From Knoellia sinensis KCTC 19936 (GTDB lineage Bacteria > Actinomycetota > Actinomycetes > Actinomycetales > Dermatophilaceae): DNA of 64,000 nucleotides. The notes under the pieces were generated by a model, which ran no database searches, was not told the origin of the DNA, and worked only from the letters and a program-made list of their open reading frames with translations. A program made the position numbers and the translations under genes. Shown here piece by piece: positions 24,250 through 33,503 of this stretch. Location: NCBI RefSeq assembly GCF_000768705.1, contig NZ_AVPJ01000002.1, positions 62,001-126,000 of the forward strand. Reading direction: 5' to 3'. Positions within the stretch are counted from its first letter, which is position 1. Each line of letters starts with the position of its first letter.

Positions 24250-25080
24250 TCAGATGAACTGGCGACTCAGCGTCGCATGCCGGTTGACGTCCTTGTAGAG
24301 CAGATAGCGGAACCGCCCGGGGCCACCGGCGTAGCAGGCCTGGGGACAGAACGCCCGCAGCCACATGAAGTCACCGGCCTCGACCTCGACCCAGTCCTCG
24401 TTGAGCAGATAGACGGCCTTGCCCTCGAGGACATAGAGGCCGTGCTCCATCACGTGGGTCTCGGGGAAGGGGATCGTGCCTCCCGGCTCGAAGTTCACGA
24501 TGTTGACGTGCATGTCGTGCCGGATGTCCGTGGGGTCGACGAAACGTTGCGTCGTCCAGGCGCCGTCCGTTCCGGGCATCTCGACGCCCTCCACGTCGGC
24601 CTCGGAGGTGACGAACGCCGACGGCACGTCGATGCCGTCGACCCGCTGGTACGCCTTGCGGATCCAGTGGAAATTCGCGACCTCGTCGCCGCGGTTGTGC
24701 AGAGTCCAGTCGCTGCCGGGTGGGATGAAGGCATACCCGCCGGGCGCGATCGGATGCACCTCGTCGCCCAGAGTGAGTTCGAGCGTCCCGGCCACGACGA
24801 AGAGCACACCTTCGGCGCCGGGATCGAGCTCGGGCCGATCCGACCCACCGCCGGGCGAGACCTCGACGAGGTACTGGCTGAACGTCTCGGCGAAGCCGCT
24901 GAGCGGCCGCGCGATGACCCACATCCGCATGCCCTCCCAGAAGGGGAGCAACGACGTGACGATGTCGGTCATCGTGCCCTTCGCCAGGACGGCATACGCC
25001 GTCGTGAAACGAGCCCGATCGGTCGTGAGCTGGGTCTGCGGCGGCAAGCCGCCCTGGGGCACGTGGTAGGAGCTGGTCAT
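24250..25080 (-). CDS. allE: (S)-ureidoglycine aminohydrolase
   Basis: A 276-residue bicupin. The two cupin cores are visible (PELDPGAEGVLFVVAGTLELTLGDEVHPIAPGGYAFIPPGS and the second with ETHVMEHGLYVLEGKAVYLLNEDWVEVEAGDFMWL). The second carries the Glu/His/Gln manganese ligands typical of AllE. It deaminates ureidoglycine to ureidoglycolate. Its ATG overlaps the allB stop (ATGA), so the two are coupled in the purine operon. Confidence 0.93.
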   Translation of the reverse strand: MTSSYHVPQGGLPPQTQLTTDRARFTTAYAVLAKGTMTDIVTSLLPFWEGMRMWVIARPLSGFAETFSQYLVEVSPGGGSDRPELDPGAEGVLFVVAGTLELTLGDEVHPIAPGGYAFIPPGSDWTLHNRGDEVANFHWIRKAYQRVDGIDVPSAFVTSEADVEGVEMPGTDGAWTTQRFVDPTDIRHDMHVNIVNFEPGGTIPFPETHVMEHGLYVLEGKAVYLLNEDWVEVEAGDFMWLRAFCPQACYAGGPGRFRYLLYKDVNRHATLSRQFI

Positions 25081-26426
25081 CGCTGTCCTCTCGTGAGCAG
25101 TCGGCCGCCGGGAGCGCTGTCGTTCGTGATCCGTATGCCGTGCAGCCAGGTCTGGCGTACCTGTCCGGTCAGGTGGTGGTCGGCCCAGGCCGACACGGGG
25201 TTCCTGTGGTGGAGGGCGGACACGTCCACATCCCACTCCTCGTCGGGGGCGAAGACGACGAAGTCGGCGTCTGCCCCGACGGCGAGCCGGCCCTTGTGGT
25301 GCAGCCCGACCCGGTCCGCCGTGGCGGTCGCCATCCACCGCACCACGTCGGCGAGGGTGTGTCCGCGCTCGCGGGCCGCGCTCCACATGGCGGGAAGCCC
25401 GACCTGGAGCGAGGCGATGCCTCCCCAAGCCAGCCCGAAGTCGCCGGCGTCGAACTGTTTGAGGTCCGCGGTGGAGGGCGAGTGGTCGGACACGACGAAG
25501 TCGATGTCACTCGCGGCAAGTCCCGCCCACAGGGCGTCCTGGTTCGCGTGGTCGCGAATCGGTGGGCAGCACTTGAACGAGGTGGCGCCGTCGGCGATGT
25601 GCTCGGCGTCCAGGGCCAAGTAGTGCGGGCAGGACTCGACGGTGACGTCCAGCCCTTCGGCCCGGGCAGCGCGCAGGCTCGCCAGCGCGCTGGCACTCGA
25701 CAGGTGCACGACGTGCGACCGCCCGCCCGTCTCGCGGGTCACGTCGATGACCTGAGCGATCGCCACGTCCTCGGCGGTCGGCGGGCGGGAGGCGAGGAAG
25801 TCGCCATAGACGCGACCGCTTGCTGGAGTGGCCGCAGCCAGCGTCCCGGCGTCCTCGGCATGCACGATGAGCAGCGCCCCCAGCCGCGCGGTCTCGGTCA
25901 TCGCCGTCCTGAACTGGTCGGCGTCCAACGGTGGGAACTCCTCCACCCCGGAGTCGGCGAGGAAGCACTTGAACCCGAAGACTCCGGCCTCGTGCAGCGC
26001 TTCGAGGTCGCCGAGGTGGTCCGGCACCGCACCGCCCCAGAAGCCGACATCGACGCGGACCTGGGGTGCAGCGACCTCACGCTTGATCCGCAGCGCGTCG
26101 ACCGTCACCGTCGACGGGATGCTGTTGAGCGGCATGTCGATGATCGTCGTCACGCCACCGGCAGCCGCGGCCCGGGTGGCGCTGTCGAAGCCCTCCCACT
26201 CGGTCCGGCCGGGCTCGTTGACGTGGACGTGGGTGTCCACGAGTCCCGGCAGGAGAACCTCGTCGTCGGCCAAGTCGACGATCTGGGATCCCTTGCCAGA
26301 GAACGTGTCCAAGGCCCCGATCGCGACGATGCGCCCCCCGCGCACGGACACCACGGCGGACTGCTCCCGGCCGTCGATGATGGCGCGCGGTGCCCTGATG
26401 ACCAGATCACCCTCCACGCCAAGCAT
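25077..26426 (-). CDS. allB: allantoinase
   Basis: A 449-residue cyclic amidohydrolase that opens allantoin to allantoate. Metal-site motifs are GLVDTHVHVNEPGRTEWEGF (the HxH pair), FKCFLADSGVEEFPP with the Lys expected to be carbamylated, ESCPHYLALDAE, and FVVSDHSPST with the late Asp. It lies between uraH (5 bp gap) and allE (4-base overlap). Length and motifs match bacterial AllB rather than dihydropyrimidinase. Confidence 0.95.
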   Translation of the reverse strand: MLGVEGDLVIRAPRAIIDGREQSAVVSVRGGRIVAIGALDTFSGKGSQIVDLADDEVLLPGLVDTHVHVNEPGRTEWEGFDSATRAAAAGGVTTIIDMPLNSIPSTVTVDALRIKREVAAPQVRVDVGFWGGAVPDHLGDLEALHEAGVFGFKCFLADSGVEEFPPLDADQFRTAMTETARLGALLIVHAEDAGTLAAATPASGRVYGDFLASRPPTAEDVAIAQVIDVTRETGGRSHVVHLSSASALASLRAARAEGLDVTVESCPHYLALDAEHIADGATSFKCCPPIRDHANQDALWAGLAASDIDFVVSDHSPSTADLKQFDAGDFGLAWGGIASLQVGLPAMWSAARERGHTLADVVRWMATATADRVGLHHKGRLAVGADADFVVFAPDEEWDVDVSALHHRNPVSAWADHHLTGQVRQTWLHGIRITNDSAPGGRLLTRGQR

Positions 26427-26431
26427 CGTGG

Positions 26432-26758
26432 TCAGCTGCCGCGGTAGGTCGAGTAGCCGAAGGGGCTGAGGAGCAGGGGCACGTGGAAGTGCTCGGTGCC
26501 GTCGCTGATCGTGAAGGCGACGGTCACCTGCGGATAGAAGCCGCGGACACCGGACTGCGCGAAGTACGCGCCCGTGGCGAAGGTCAGGACGTAGTCCCCG
26601 GCCTCGAGCACCTCGGGCCCGAGCGCGCCGACCCGTCCGTCGGCGTCGGTCGTCGCCTTCGCCAACTCCGTGCCATCCGTCGTCGTGAGTGTGACCGCCA
26701 CCCCGGCGGCAGGGTGTCCGAGCGACGTGTCGAGGACGTGTGTGCTGAGCGTTCCCAC
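26432..26758 (-). CDS. uraH: 5-hydroxyisourate hydrolase (transthyretin-like)
   Basis: A 108-residue transthyretin-like protein that hydrolyses 5-hydroxyisourate to OHCU. It has the N-terminal LSTHVLDTSLGHPAAGV motif with the catalytic His, a central FFPQVT-like FYPQVTVAF segment, and the diagnostic C-terminal YRGS. It forms a homotetramer in the cytoplasm. It lies four bases after uraD and five before allB in the operon. Confidence 0.95.
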   Translation of the reverse strand: MGTLSTHVLDTSLGHPAAGVAVTLTTTDGTELAKATTDADGRVGALGPEVLEAGDYVLTFATGAYFAQSGVRGFYPQVTVAFTISDGTEHFHVPLLLSPFGYSTYRGS

Positions 26759-26761
26759 GGG

Positions 26762-27262
26762 CTACACCACCTGTTCGAGTCGTAGCAGGGCGATCTGGCG
26801 GAGGTTGTCGACCACCTCGGCCCGCTCCACCTCATCATCGTTGCGCAGACGCCGTTCGAGTTCGGCGAGAATCTCCGGCGCACTGCGGCCGGCCGCCCGA
26901 ATGAGGAACACGCGGTCAAACCGCTTCTCGTATGCCGTGTTGCCGGCTCTCAGACGTTCCGCCACCTCTGTGTCCCTGTCGTCAACGGCAGCTTGCTCGC
27001 GGGCCGACGCTTCGATGTTGTGACCGGCCCGGGCGCGTTCACCGATGCGGGGGTGACCGGCGAGAGCCGACTCCAACTCGGTGTCGGTGAGCCGGCGCGC
27101 GGCACGATCGGCCGTGTCGAGCAGAACGTGCCGAACGGCATACGGTCGTCCGTTTTCAACCTCGTCGACCCAGCGAGCGACATCGAGGCAGGCGGCGAGC
27201 GCGCGCTTCGCCTCAGCCGGATCGAGAGCGTTGAAGCGCTCGAGACGCTGCTGCTCGGACAT
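26762..27262 (-). CDS. uraD: OHCU decarboxylase
   Basis: A 166-residue 2-oxo-4-hydroxy-4-carboxy-5-ureidoimidazoline decarboxylase, which gives (S)-allantoin after UraH. The AGHPRIGERA motif carries the catalytic His, and EQAAVDD...YEKRFDRVFLIRAAGRSAPEIL is the conserved C-terminal part. It stands between uricase (15 bp gap) and uraH in the operon. Confidence 0.95.
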   Translation of the reverse strand: MSEQQRLERFNALDPAEAKRALAACLDVARWVDEVENGRPYAVRHVLLDTADRAARRLTDTELESALAGHPRIGERARAGHNIEASAREQAAVDDRDTEVAERLRAGNTAYEKRFDRVFLIRAAGRSAPEILAELERRLRNDDEVERAEVVDNLRQIALLRLEQVV

Positions 27263-27277
27263 CCCTGGACCTCCTGA

Positions 27278-28201
27278 TCAGATGAACCCAGGCACGGCGG
27301 TCCACGCCGAGCCCGGGTCCGACGCGTCGTCACGGGAGACGGTGGCCTCGATGAGCCCGTAGGGCCGATCGGCAGCAATGAAGACCTCACCGTTGTTCTC
27401 GACGCCGAACGGTGACAGGTCATAGAGGAAGTGGTGCTTGTTGGGCGCGGAGAACCGGATCTCGGCCACCTCGGGGTGTGCCCCGAGGACTTCATCTCCC
27501 ATGACGAAGAGCGTCTCCTGCAGCGCCCGGCTGTGGGTTCGGGCAAAGGCCGCGAGCAGAATCGAGCGGACGCTCCCGTAGGTGCCGTCCCAGTCGAAGC
27601 CCTCCACGTCCCCGATCGTGTCGAGGTCGTAGCGCCACCGGGCGGTGAGCGAGGTCGCCAGGACGCGGTCGTCCGCTTCCGGCAGGGTCGTGTAGCCGTC
27701 CTTGAGGAAGCCCTTGAACTCGGACCCCGTGGACTTCAACACGACGAGGTCCTGCAGGCCGCCGAGGACCCAGAGCCGCTGGTCCGCGCCGCGCCCCTCG
27801 ACGGTCACAACGCAGGTGCGGGTCTCGGTGCCACCGCGCACGAAGCTGTGGTCGTGCTCGCGGCCATCCACTGTGATGCGGTCCCAGGCGTACTCCTCGA
27901 CCCGGATCTGCGCGGCAGTGGCTGCGGGCGCGGCGTCGAGGAAGTGGGTGCCGAGGGCGAGGGCGTAGTCCTCGGGCGACGTGACGCCGTGCTCCTTGGC
28001 GTAGGCGAACGCGGTGTTCTTCTGGGTGTCGGTCGGGAGGATCTTGGTCTGGTCGCCGGTGGTGTGTGCCTCGTCGAAGTCACCCCGCAAGGAGGTCGAG
28101 ACGTTGAGGTCGCGGATCTCGTGCCGGTCGGTGTCGCGATAGATCCGGACGACGCGATTCTCCGCCTTGCCGTACTGGTTCGATCCGAGGTGGGTGGGCA
28201 T
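27278..28201 (-). CDS. urate oxidase (factor-independent uricase)
   Basis: A 307-residue cofactor-free uricase that converts urate to 5-hydroxyisourate with O2 and releases peroxide. N-terminal GSNQYGKAENRVVRIYRD includes the catalytic Lys. HTTGDQTKILPTDTQKNTAFAYAKEHG carries the T-D and charge-relay region, and late NKHHFLYDLSPFG is the family's C-terminal signature. The ATG at 28201 gives the standard start MPTHLGSNQYGKAENRV. It follows the aldolase-like gene by 11 bp. The common gene name varies (pucL, uox), so I give none. Confidence 0.95.
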   Translation of the reverse strand: MPTHLGSNQYGKAENRVVRIYRDTDRHEIRDLNVSTSLRGDFDEAHTTGDQTKILPTDTQKNTAFAYAKEHGVTSPEDYALALGTHFLDAAPAATAAQIRVEEYAWDRITVDGREHDHSFVRGGTETRTCVVTVEGRGADQRLWVLGGLQDLVVLKSTGSEFKGFLKDGYTTLPEADDRVLATSLTARWRYDLDTIGDVEGFDWDGTYGSVRSILLAAFARTHSRALQETLFVMGDEVLGAHPEVAEIRFSAPNKHHFLYDLSPFGVENNGEVFIAADRPYGLIEATVSRDDASDPGSAWTAVPGFI

Positions 28202-28212
28202 GCTGCCAGTGT

Positions 28213-29457
28213 TCACGATCTGGTGGGTCTGGCGAGCGTCATGAGCGAGTGCTCGTCCAGGCCGGTGCCGGACTCGACCTCGTGGGCTGTGATCGCGCCG
28301 CACTCGCGACCTCTGCCAATGAAGTCACTGAGGGCTCGGGCTGTGGCGGGCTCGTCCTGCACGCTGCCACCGACCTGTGCGAGGTAGTCACGCAGCCTGC
28401 GTGCAGCGCGCTCGAATCCGTTGCGGTAGAACGCAAACGTCGCGGCATACCTGGTGGGCAACTGCGCTGGGTGGAGGTCCCAACCCTGGTAGTAGCCGCG
28501 CTCGAGCGAGCGGCCGACCAGTCGGTGGTGCAGCCGCCACGCGGCGCGCACCGTCTCGTCGTCCCCCACCGGAAGGATGTTGGTGGACCCGTCGGAGAGC
28601 CGCACTCCCGTTCCCGCCGCTGCCGCCTGCATCACGAGCTTCGCGTGGTCGGCGACGGGGTGCTCCAGCGACTGGTACTCGGCGGCAATGCCGGAATACG
28701 CGCTGTAGTCGTAGGTCCCGTAGTGGAAGGACGTGACCCTGCCTGCGCCCGCCTGGATCATCGGCGCTACGAGAGCGGTGCCGTCGGGTCCGAGGATGGA
28801 TTGCGGTGTCTCGACCTGGATTTCGAACTGCAGAATTCCCGCAGCCAGGTCGAGGACGGACTCGAGCCGCTCACTCACGTGGACCATCGCGCGCACCTGG
28901 TCGACGCTCGTCACCTTGGGCAGGGTCGTGACGAACCGGTCGAGCGAACCGCCGTTCGCGACGACCTCGGAGACGAAGCCGACGAGGGTTCGCACGCTGC
29001 GCGCTCGGGTGGGCGCTTCAAAAGACTTGAACCGTATGCCGTGCAGTTCCGTTGCCGTGCCGCGCGACTGGGCGTCGGCGAGCGCCCGCGCGGCACGGGT
29101 GACGTCGGCGTCCTCGACGTCGTCGCCACGGTTGCCGTAGCCGTCCTCGAAATCGATGCGCAGGTCCTCGATCGGCTCCGACGCAAGTTTGGCGCGCACG
29201 AGGTCGCTCACCGTGTCATCGGCGACGAGGTCGTGCCAGGTGTCGAGGTGGGCATCGATGGTTTCGAGCGCTTCGGTTCCCCAGTGGCGCGCGATGTCGG
29301 CGGTGAAGCGATCGGCAGGGACATAGACGGTATGGATCGGCTGGCGACCGGGCCGCTCCCCGGGGAAGCGCGCGGCGAGTTCGGCGTCGGCCGCGGCCAG
29401 CTGCGCGTCGAGCTCGGCCGTGAGCTCGGCGATGAGGCGAGGGTCGACAGCGTCCAC
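28213..29457 (-). CDS. aldolase-like DUF6986 protein of the purine operon
   Basis: A 414-residue protein with features of the HpcH/HpaI-citrate lyase beta aldolase fold: [17 protein letters not shown] (acidic metal-site-like segment), [15 protein letters not shown], and [17 protein letters not shown]. Proteins of this type lie next to uricase or allantoin genes in many actinobacteria; their reaction is not established. The GTG at 29457 has AGGAG nine bases upstream. It is the promoter-proximal gene of the seven-gene operon. A C-C bond lyase acting on a purine-derived C2-C4 acid such as a glyoxylate adduct is a guess. Confidence 0.75.
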   Translation of the reverse strand: MDAVDPRLIAELTAELDAQLAAADAELAARFPGERPGRQPIHTVYVPADRFTADIARHWGTEALETIDAHLDTWHDLVADDTVSDLVRAKLASEPIEDLRIDFEDGYGNRGDDVEDADVTRAARALADAQSRGTATELHGIRFKSFEAPTRARSVRTLVGFVSEVVANGGSLDRFVTTLPKVTSVDQVRAMVHVSERLESVLDLAAGILQFEIQVETPQSILGPDGTALVAPMIQAGAGRVTSFHYGTYDYSAYSGIAAEYQSLEHPVADHAKLVMQAAAAGTGVRLSDGSTNILPVGDDETVRAAWRLHHRLVGRSLERGYYQGWDLHPAQLPTRYAATFAFYRNGFERAARRLRDYLAQVGGSVQDEPATARALSDFIGRGRECGAITAHEVESGTGLDEHSLMTLARPTRS

Positions 29458-29525
29458 AGGGCACTCCTGGATGGGGATCCCTTCCGATGAGGGGAGCGTA
29501 TCCGCCCCGACACGGCTACGAAGGG

Positions 29526-29590
29526 CGACTGATTGCCCGTTCGGCCAGTTCGTCGCTGCCCTCCTCGCTGGCCGAACGGGCAATCAGTCG
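29526..29590. repeat. palindrome family B, copy 1, between divergent genes
   Basis: Perfect 23-bp arms (29526-29548, 29568-29590) with a 19-base loop. The arms (core ATTGCCCGTTCGGCCAG) are identical to those at 41161-41224, but the loops differ. It lies between the divergent purine operon and hutU, so it is not a simple terminator. Confidence 0.8.
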
Positions 29591-29750
29591 CCGGCCGGGT
29601 CTGGTATCCGAGACGGGATTGCCGGTCGTGCCCCTCGGTGCGCGGCGCTGCGGGTGTCCAATGAAGGTGCGGAACGGCATACACGTTCTCTCGTCTTTGT
29701 CGTCGTCAGACCCGTCGTCGCCAGCCCTGTTCTTTGTCCCAGGAGGATCC

Positions 29751-31409
29751 ATGCAAGGTGCACGCCCCGTTCGAGCCCCGCGAGGCACGTCGCTGACCCA
29801 CGCGACCCACTGGGGTGCCGAGGCGCCGCTGCGGATGCTCATGAACAACCTCGACCCCGAGAACGCCGAGCGCCCCGACGACCTCGTCGTCTACGGCGGC
29901 ACCGGTCGTGCCGCCCGCGACTGGGCCAGCTTCGACGCGATGGTCCGCACCCTGAGCACCCTCAAGCAGGACGAGACGATGCTCGTCCAGTCGGGCAAGC
30001 CGGTCGGCGTCATGCAGACCCACGAGTGGGCGCCGCGCGTCCTCCTCGCCAACTCCAACCTCGTCGGCGACTGGGCGAACTGGCCCGAGTTCCGCCGACT
30101 CGAGCAGCTCGGCCTCACGATGTACGGCCAGATGACCGCAGGATCCTGGATCTACATCGGCACGCAGGGCATCGTCCAGGGGACCTACGAGACGTTCGCG
30201 GCCATCGCGGAGAAGCGATTCAACGGAACCCTCGCCGGAACGCTCACCCTGACCGGCGGCTGCGGTGGCATGGGTGGTGCGCAGCCCCTGGCCGTCACCC
30301 TCAACGGCGGCGCCTGCCTCATCGTCGACGTCGACGAGTCGCGACTCCGTCGCCGCGTCGAGCACCGCTACCTCGACGAGGTGGCCGACAACCTCGACGA
30401 GGCCATCGACAAGGCGATCGCGGCCAAGGACGCAAAGCGCGGCTGGTCCGTCGGCGTCGTCGGCAACGCAGCGGAGGTCTTCCCCGAACTGCTTCGCCGT
30501 GGTGTGGCCATCGACATCGTCACCGACCAGACGAGCGCCCACGACCCGCTTTCCTATCTGCCAGAAGGCATTTCGCTCGAGGACTGGCCGGAGTATGCCG
30601 CCAAGAAGCCTGAGGAGTTCACCGACCGAGCCCGCGCCTCGATGGCCAAGCACGTCCAGGCCATGGTCGAGTTCCAGGACGCCGGTGCCGAGGTCTTCGA
30701 CTACGGCAACTCCATCCGCGACGAGGCGCGTCAGGGCGGCTACGACCGCGCGTTCGAATTCCCCGGCTTCGTCCCTGCCTACATCCGCCCGCTGTTCTGC
30801 GAGGGCAAGGGCCCGTTCCGTTGGGCCGCGCTCTCGGGTGACCCCAAGGACATCGCCGCCACCGACCGTGCAGTGCTCGACCTCTTCCCCGACAACGACC
30901 GTCTGCACAAGTGGATCAAGGGCGCCCAGGAGCGAATTGCGTTCCAGGGCTTGCCTGCTCGCATTTGCTGGCTCGGTCAGGGTGAGCGTGACAAGGCCGG
31001 TCTGGCCTTCAACGAACTCGTCCGCACCGGCGAGGTGAGTGCACCCATCGTCATCGGCCGCGACCACCTTGACACCGGCTCCGTCGCGAGCCCCTATCGC
31101 GAGACCGAGGCCATGGCCGACGGCTCCGACGCCATCGCCGACTGGCCGCTCCTCAACGCCCTCGTCAACACCTCGAGCGGGGCGAGTTGGGTCTCGATCC
31201 ACCACGGCGGCGGCGTCGGCATGGGTCGTTCGATCCACGCCGGGCAGGTGTCCCTTGCGGACGGCACGGAACTCGCCGCCCAGAAGCTCGCCCGTGTCCT
31301 CAGCAATGACCCCGCGATGGGCGTCATTCGGCACGTCGACGCCGGCTACGACATCGCCGAGCGCACCGCGGACGATCAGCGCATCCGCATCCCGATGCGC
31401 GAGGGCTGA
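29751..31409 (+). CDS. hutU: urocanate hydratase
   Basis: A 552-residue urocanase that converts urocanate to imidazolonepropionate with tightly bound NAD. Visible marks are [47 protein letters not shown] (NAD site), [17 protein letters not shown] with the catalytic Cys, and [23 protein letters not shown] lies six bases before the ATG at 29751. It stands alone, divergent from the purine operon, and ends with an octamer-containing hairpin. Confidence 0.96.
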   Translation: MQGARPVRAPRGTSLTHATHWGAEAPLRMLMNNLDPENAERPDDLVVYGGTGRAARDWASFDAMVRTLSTLKQDETMLVQSGKPVGVMQTHEWAPRVLLANSNLVGDWANWPEFRRLEQLGLTMYGQMTAGSWIYIGTQGIVQGTYETFAAIAEKRFNGTLAGTLTLTGGCGGMGGAQPLAVTLNGGACLIVDVDESRLRRRVEHRYLDEVADNLDEAIDKAIAAKDAKRGWSVGVVGNAAEVFPELLRRGVAIDIVTDQTSAHDPLSYLPEGISLEDWPEYAAKKPEEFTDRARASMAKHVQAMVEFQDAGAEVFDYGNSIRDEARQGGYDRAFEFPGFVPAYIRPLFCEGKGPFRWAALSGDPKDIAATDRAVLDLFPDNDRLHKWIKGAQERIAFQGLPARICWLGQGERDKAGLAFNELVRTGEVSAPIVIGRDHLDTGSVASPYRETEAMADGSDAIADWPLLNALVNTSSGASWVSIHHGGGVGMGRSIHAGQVSLADGTELAAQKLARVLSNDPAMGVIRHVDAGYDIAERTADDQRIRIPMREG

Positions 31410-31428
31410 GTCCCAGCCCACAGACAAC

Positions 31429-31471
31429 GGCGAGGGTATGCCGGGTGCTCGCCACCCGGCATACCCTCGCC
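31429..31471. terminator. hairpin with inverted GTATGCCG pair
   Basis: Perfect 19-bp arms (31429-31447, 31453-31471) with a five-base loop between the convergent hutU and Asp-box protein genes. The octamers at 31436 and 31457 point inward, 21 bp apart. Confidence 0.7.
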
Positions 31472-31477
31472 TCTGGT

Positions 31478-32785
31478 TCAGCGGGCCGCAGGCCAGCTTC
31501 GCCATGCCGGGTCGAGCGGCGCGTCGGAGGGGCGCATGGCGGACTCCGGCACCGCCACACTGCGCCACGTCAGGCCGCGGTCAAGACTGGCGTGGAGATA
31601 GTGGGTGCTGGGCCCGCCCTCTGCACGAACGCGTTCGATGAAGGCGATGGTGGTGGGGTCGCCGTCGGCGATCCACATGCCGCTGTCGGGTGCGCGAAGC
31701 GGGACGGTGACCTTCATCGGCGTCCGATCGCGGAACACCCAGGCGGTTCGTCCGTCACCCGCCAGCCCCCACCAACCCTGCTCATTGGACTTGGACCAGG
31801 TGGCGTCGCTGTCCGGGAGGTCGATCTGCGCGATCGTGGCACTCTTCGGATCCACGACGCAGGGGCAGGTCCAGTTCTCGTGACTGCCGGCGACGAACCA
31901 GCCGGTGAGGCCGGGACTCGCGGGCACCTTGGTGGGGAGTTCCCGGAGCTCCAGCGCTGTGCGACCGGGAGTGACGATGAGTGACGGAGGCGCACCTGGG
32001 CCGCTGTTCAGCAGGATGCCGGAAGGAACGTAGACCTGGCCCGTCTCCAGCCGCTCCACCCCGGGTTCCATGCTCACCCAGGGGGTCTGAATCACTTGGT
32101 CGATCCAGAAGGGGAGGGTCGCAAGATCGAGGGGGGCCAACTCCCGACTGTTGCGGTCGAAAGTGCACGTGTCGAAACGGCAGGGCACGAGCGTCAACCC
32201 CGGCCGCGGCAGCGACGGGGTGCCGTCGATGGGCAGGAGCCGTGGCTTCTCAAGGTGAGCAGAGACGGTGTAGACGCCCTTACCGTCGCCACAGATCGGG
32301 CAGTAGACGATGAACTCGCCGCGGCCCAGGTAGGCCACAGACCCGAGCGACTCGTTTGGCCCCGTCAGGACGTAGGTCTGGTGGGTACCTCCGGGGCCCG
32401 TCACCCGATACACAACGCGACACTCTCCCGCTCCGGGGGCCACCCCTGGGTCGCCCGGACAGGCCTGGTGTGCCGTGAGCGTTGCCGCGACGCCGTCATC
32501 GGAAAGAGTGGAATCTGCCGGGTCCCCGCCGAACGCCGCAATCTCTTCGGGCGACAGCGACGACACCGGGGTCGGGGTGGGGTTGACCGCCGGCAAGGTG
32601 CCCCGGTCCGTGGCAGGTCCACCCGCCACCAGGACGTAGATGGCCATGAAGGCAGCAGCTGACAGCGCGAGAGTGCTGCTGACCCGCAGTCTCGCTCGCC
32701 GCTGGGCGACGCGTTCGAGTTCGGCTAGGTCGCGCGGCACGATGTCTCGCTCGAGGCTCGTGGCGTAGGACCGAAGGTCAGACAT
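31478..32785 (-). CDS. membrane-anchored protein with C-terminal Asp-box, sigma-factor neighbour
   Basis: A 435-residue protein of no firmly recognised family. A cytoplasmic N-terminus of about 35 residues is followed by one membrane segment (STLALSAAAFMAIYVLVAG), a Pro/Thr linker and a large external domain with several Cys, including CPICGDG and CPCVVD. Near the C-terminus SLDRGLTW is an exact BNR/Asp-box (S-x-D-x-G-x-T-W), followed by DPAWRSWP. It overlaps the end of the sigma factor gene by eight bases, the position of an anti-sigma factor or sensor; that role is inference. Related proteins lie at 36878-38215 and 38289-38975. Confidence 0.6.
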   Translation of the reverse strand: MSDLRSYATSLERDIVPRDLAELERVAQRRARLRVSSTLALSAAAFMAIYVLVAGGPATDRGTLPAVNPTPTPVSSLSPEEIAAFGGDPADSTLSDDGVAATLTAHQACPGDPGVAPGAGECRVVYRVTGPGGTHQTYVLTGPNESLGSVAYLGRGEFIVYCPICGDGKGVYTVSAHLEKPRLLPIDGTPSLPRPGLTLVPCRFDTCTFDRNSRELAPLDLATLPFWIDQVIQTPWVSMEPGVERLETGQVYVPSGILLNSGPGAPPSLIVTPGRTALELRELPTKVPASPGLTGWFVAGSHENWTCPCVVDPKSATIAQIDLPDSDATWSKSNEQGWWGLAGDGRTAWVFRDRTPMKVTVPLRAPDSGMWIADGDPTTIAFIERVRAEGGPSTHYLHASLDRGLTWRSVAVPESAMRPSDAPLDPAWRSWPAAR

Positions 32786-33272
32786 GGTCGGCCTCCTCGG
32801 AGATGCGCAGGTCGTTCCCGAGTTGTTCGCGGGCGCGGGCGAGGCGTGACTTCACTGTCCCCACGGGTAGGCCGAGTTGGGTCGCGATCGCCTCGATGGG
32901 CTGGTCGGCGAGGTGGTGCAGGACGACGACGGTGCGCCACTCCGGCTTGAGGCGGGCGAGGGCGTCCGCGACGGCGAGCCGTTCTGGTGTGGGCTCGACC
33001 GGCCGGACTGGGCCGGGGACCTTCGGCAGGAGCCGGCGCAGCACAGCGGATCGGTGCCAGCGCGTGCGCTGGGTGTTGATTGCGACGGTGCGCAGCCACG
33101 CCTCGGGGTTGTCGATCAGGTCGAAGCGAGCTCCTTGTCGGATGCCCTTGACGAACGCCTCCTGCACCGCATCCTCGGCCTCTTCCTGGGAGCCGGTGAT
33201 GACGATGAGTTGGGCCACCAAACGTGAGTAGGACGCGTCGTAGATCGCCGACAGCGCCTCGCTTGCCGCCAT
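32778..33272 (-). CDS. SigE-family ECF RNA polymerase sigma factor
   Basis: A 164-residue ECF sigma factor. Region 2 contains EEAEDAVQEAFVKGIRQGARFDLIDNPEAWLRTVAIN and region 4 contains LPVGTVKSRLARAREQLG. GGAGG lies before the ATG at 33272. It is co-transcribed with the membrane-anchored Asp-box protein, a likely regulator of its activity. Target promoters cannot be read here. Confidence 0.92.
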   Translation of the reverse strand: MAASEALSAIYDASYSRLVAQLIVITGSQEEAEDAVQEAFVKGIRQGARFDLIDNPEAWLRTVAINTQRTRWHRSAVLRRLLPKVPGPVRPVEPTPERLAVADALARLKPEWRTVVVLHHLADQPIEAIATQLGLPVGTVKSRLARAREQLGNDLRISEEADHV

Positions 33273-33422
33273 GGCCGCACCTCCGTCTCTGGTGTCGACG
33301 AGAACTCGACACCTCAACGACCATCGAGCAGGCGGTCCGGTTCCCGGACCTCCTGAATTTCATGGTCCTCCGCCCGGATCGGCGCCGGCGCCGGTTCGCG
33401 GGAACTCCCGGCCACGACGCAA

Positions 33423-33465
33423 AGGCGCGGTATGCCGGGTGCTCACCACCCGGCATACCGAGCCT
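33423..33465. repeat. hairpin with inverted GTATGCCG pair between divergent genes
   Basis: Nineteen-base arms (33423-33441, 33447-33465) with one mismatch and a five-base loop, containing octamers at 33430 and 33451, 21 bp apart. It lies between the divergent sigma factor and oxidoreductase genes, so a terminator role is unlikely unless antisense transcription is stopped. Confidence 0.65.
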
Positions 33466-33503
33466 GTCCTTCAGGCACCTTCGCAAGCCCTAGGGTTCCC
33501 AGC

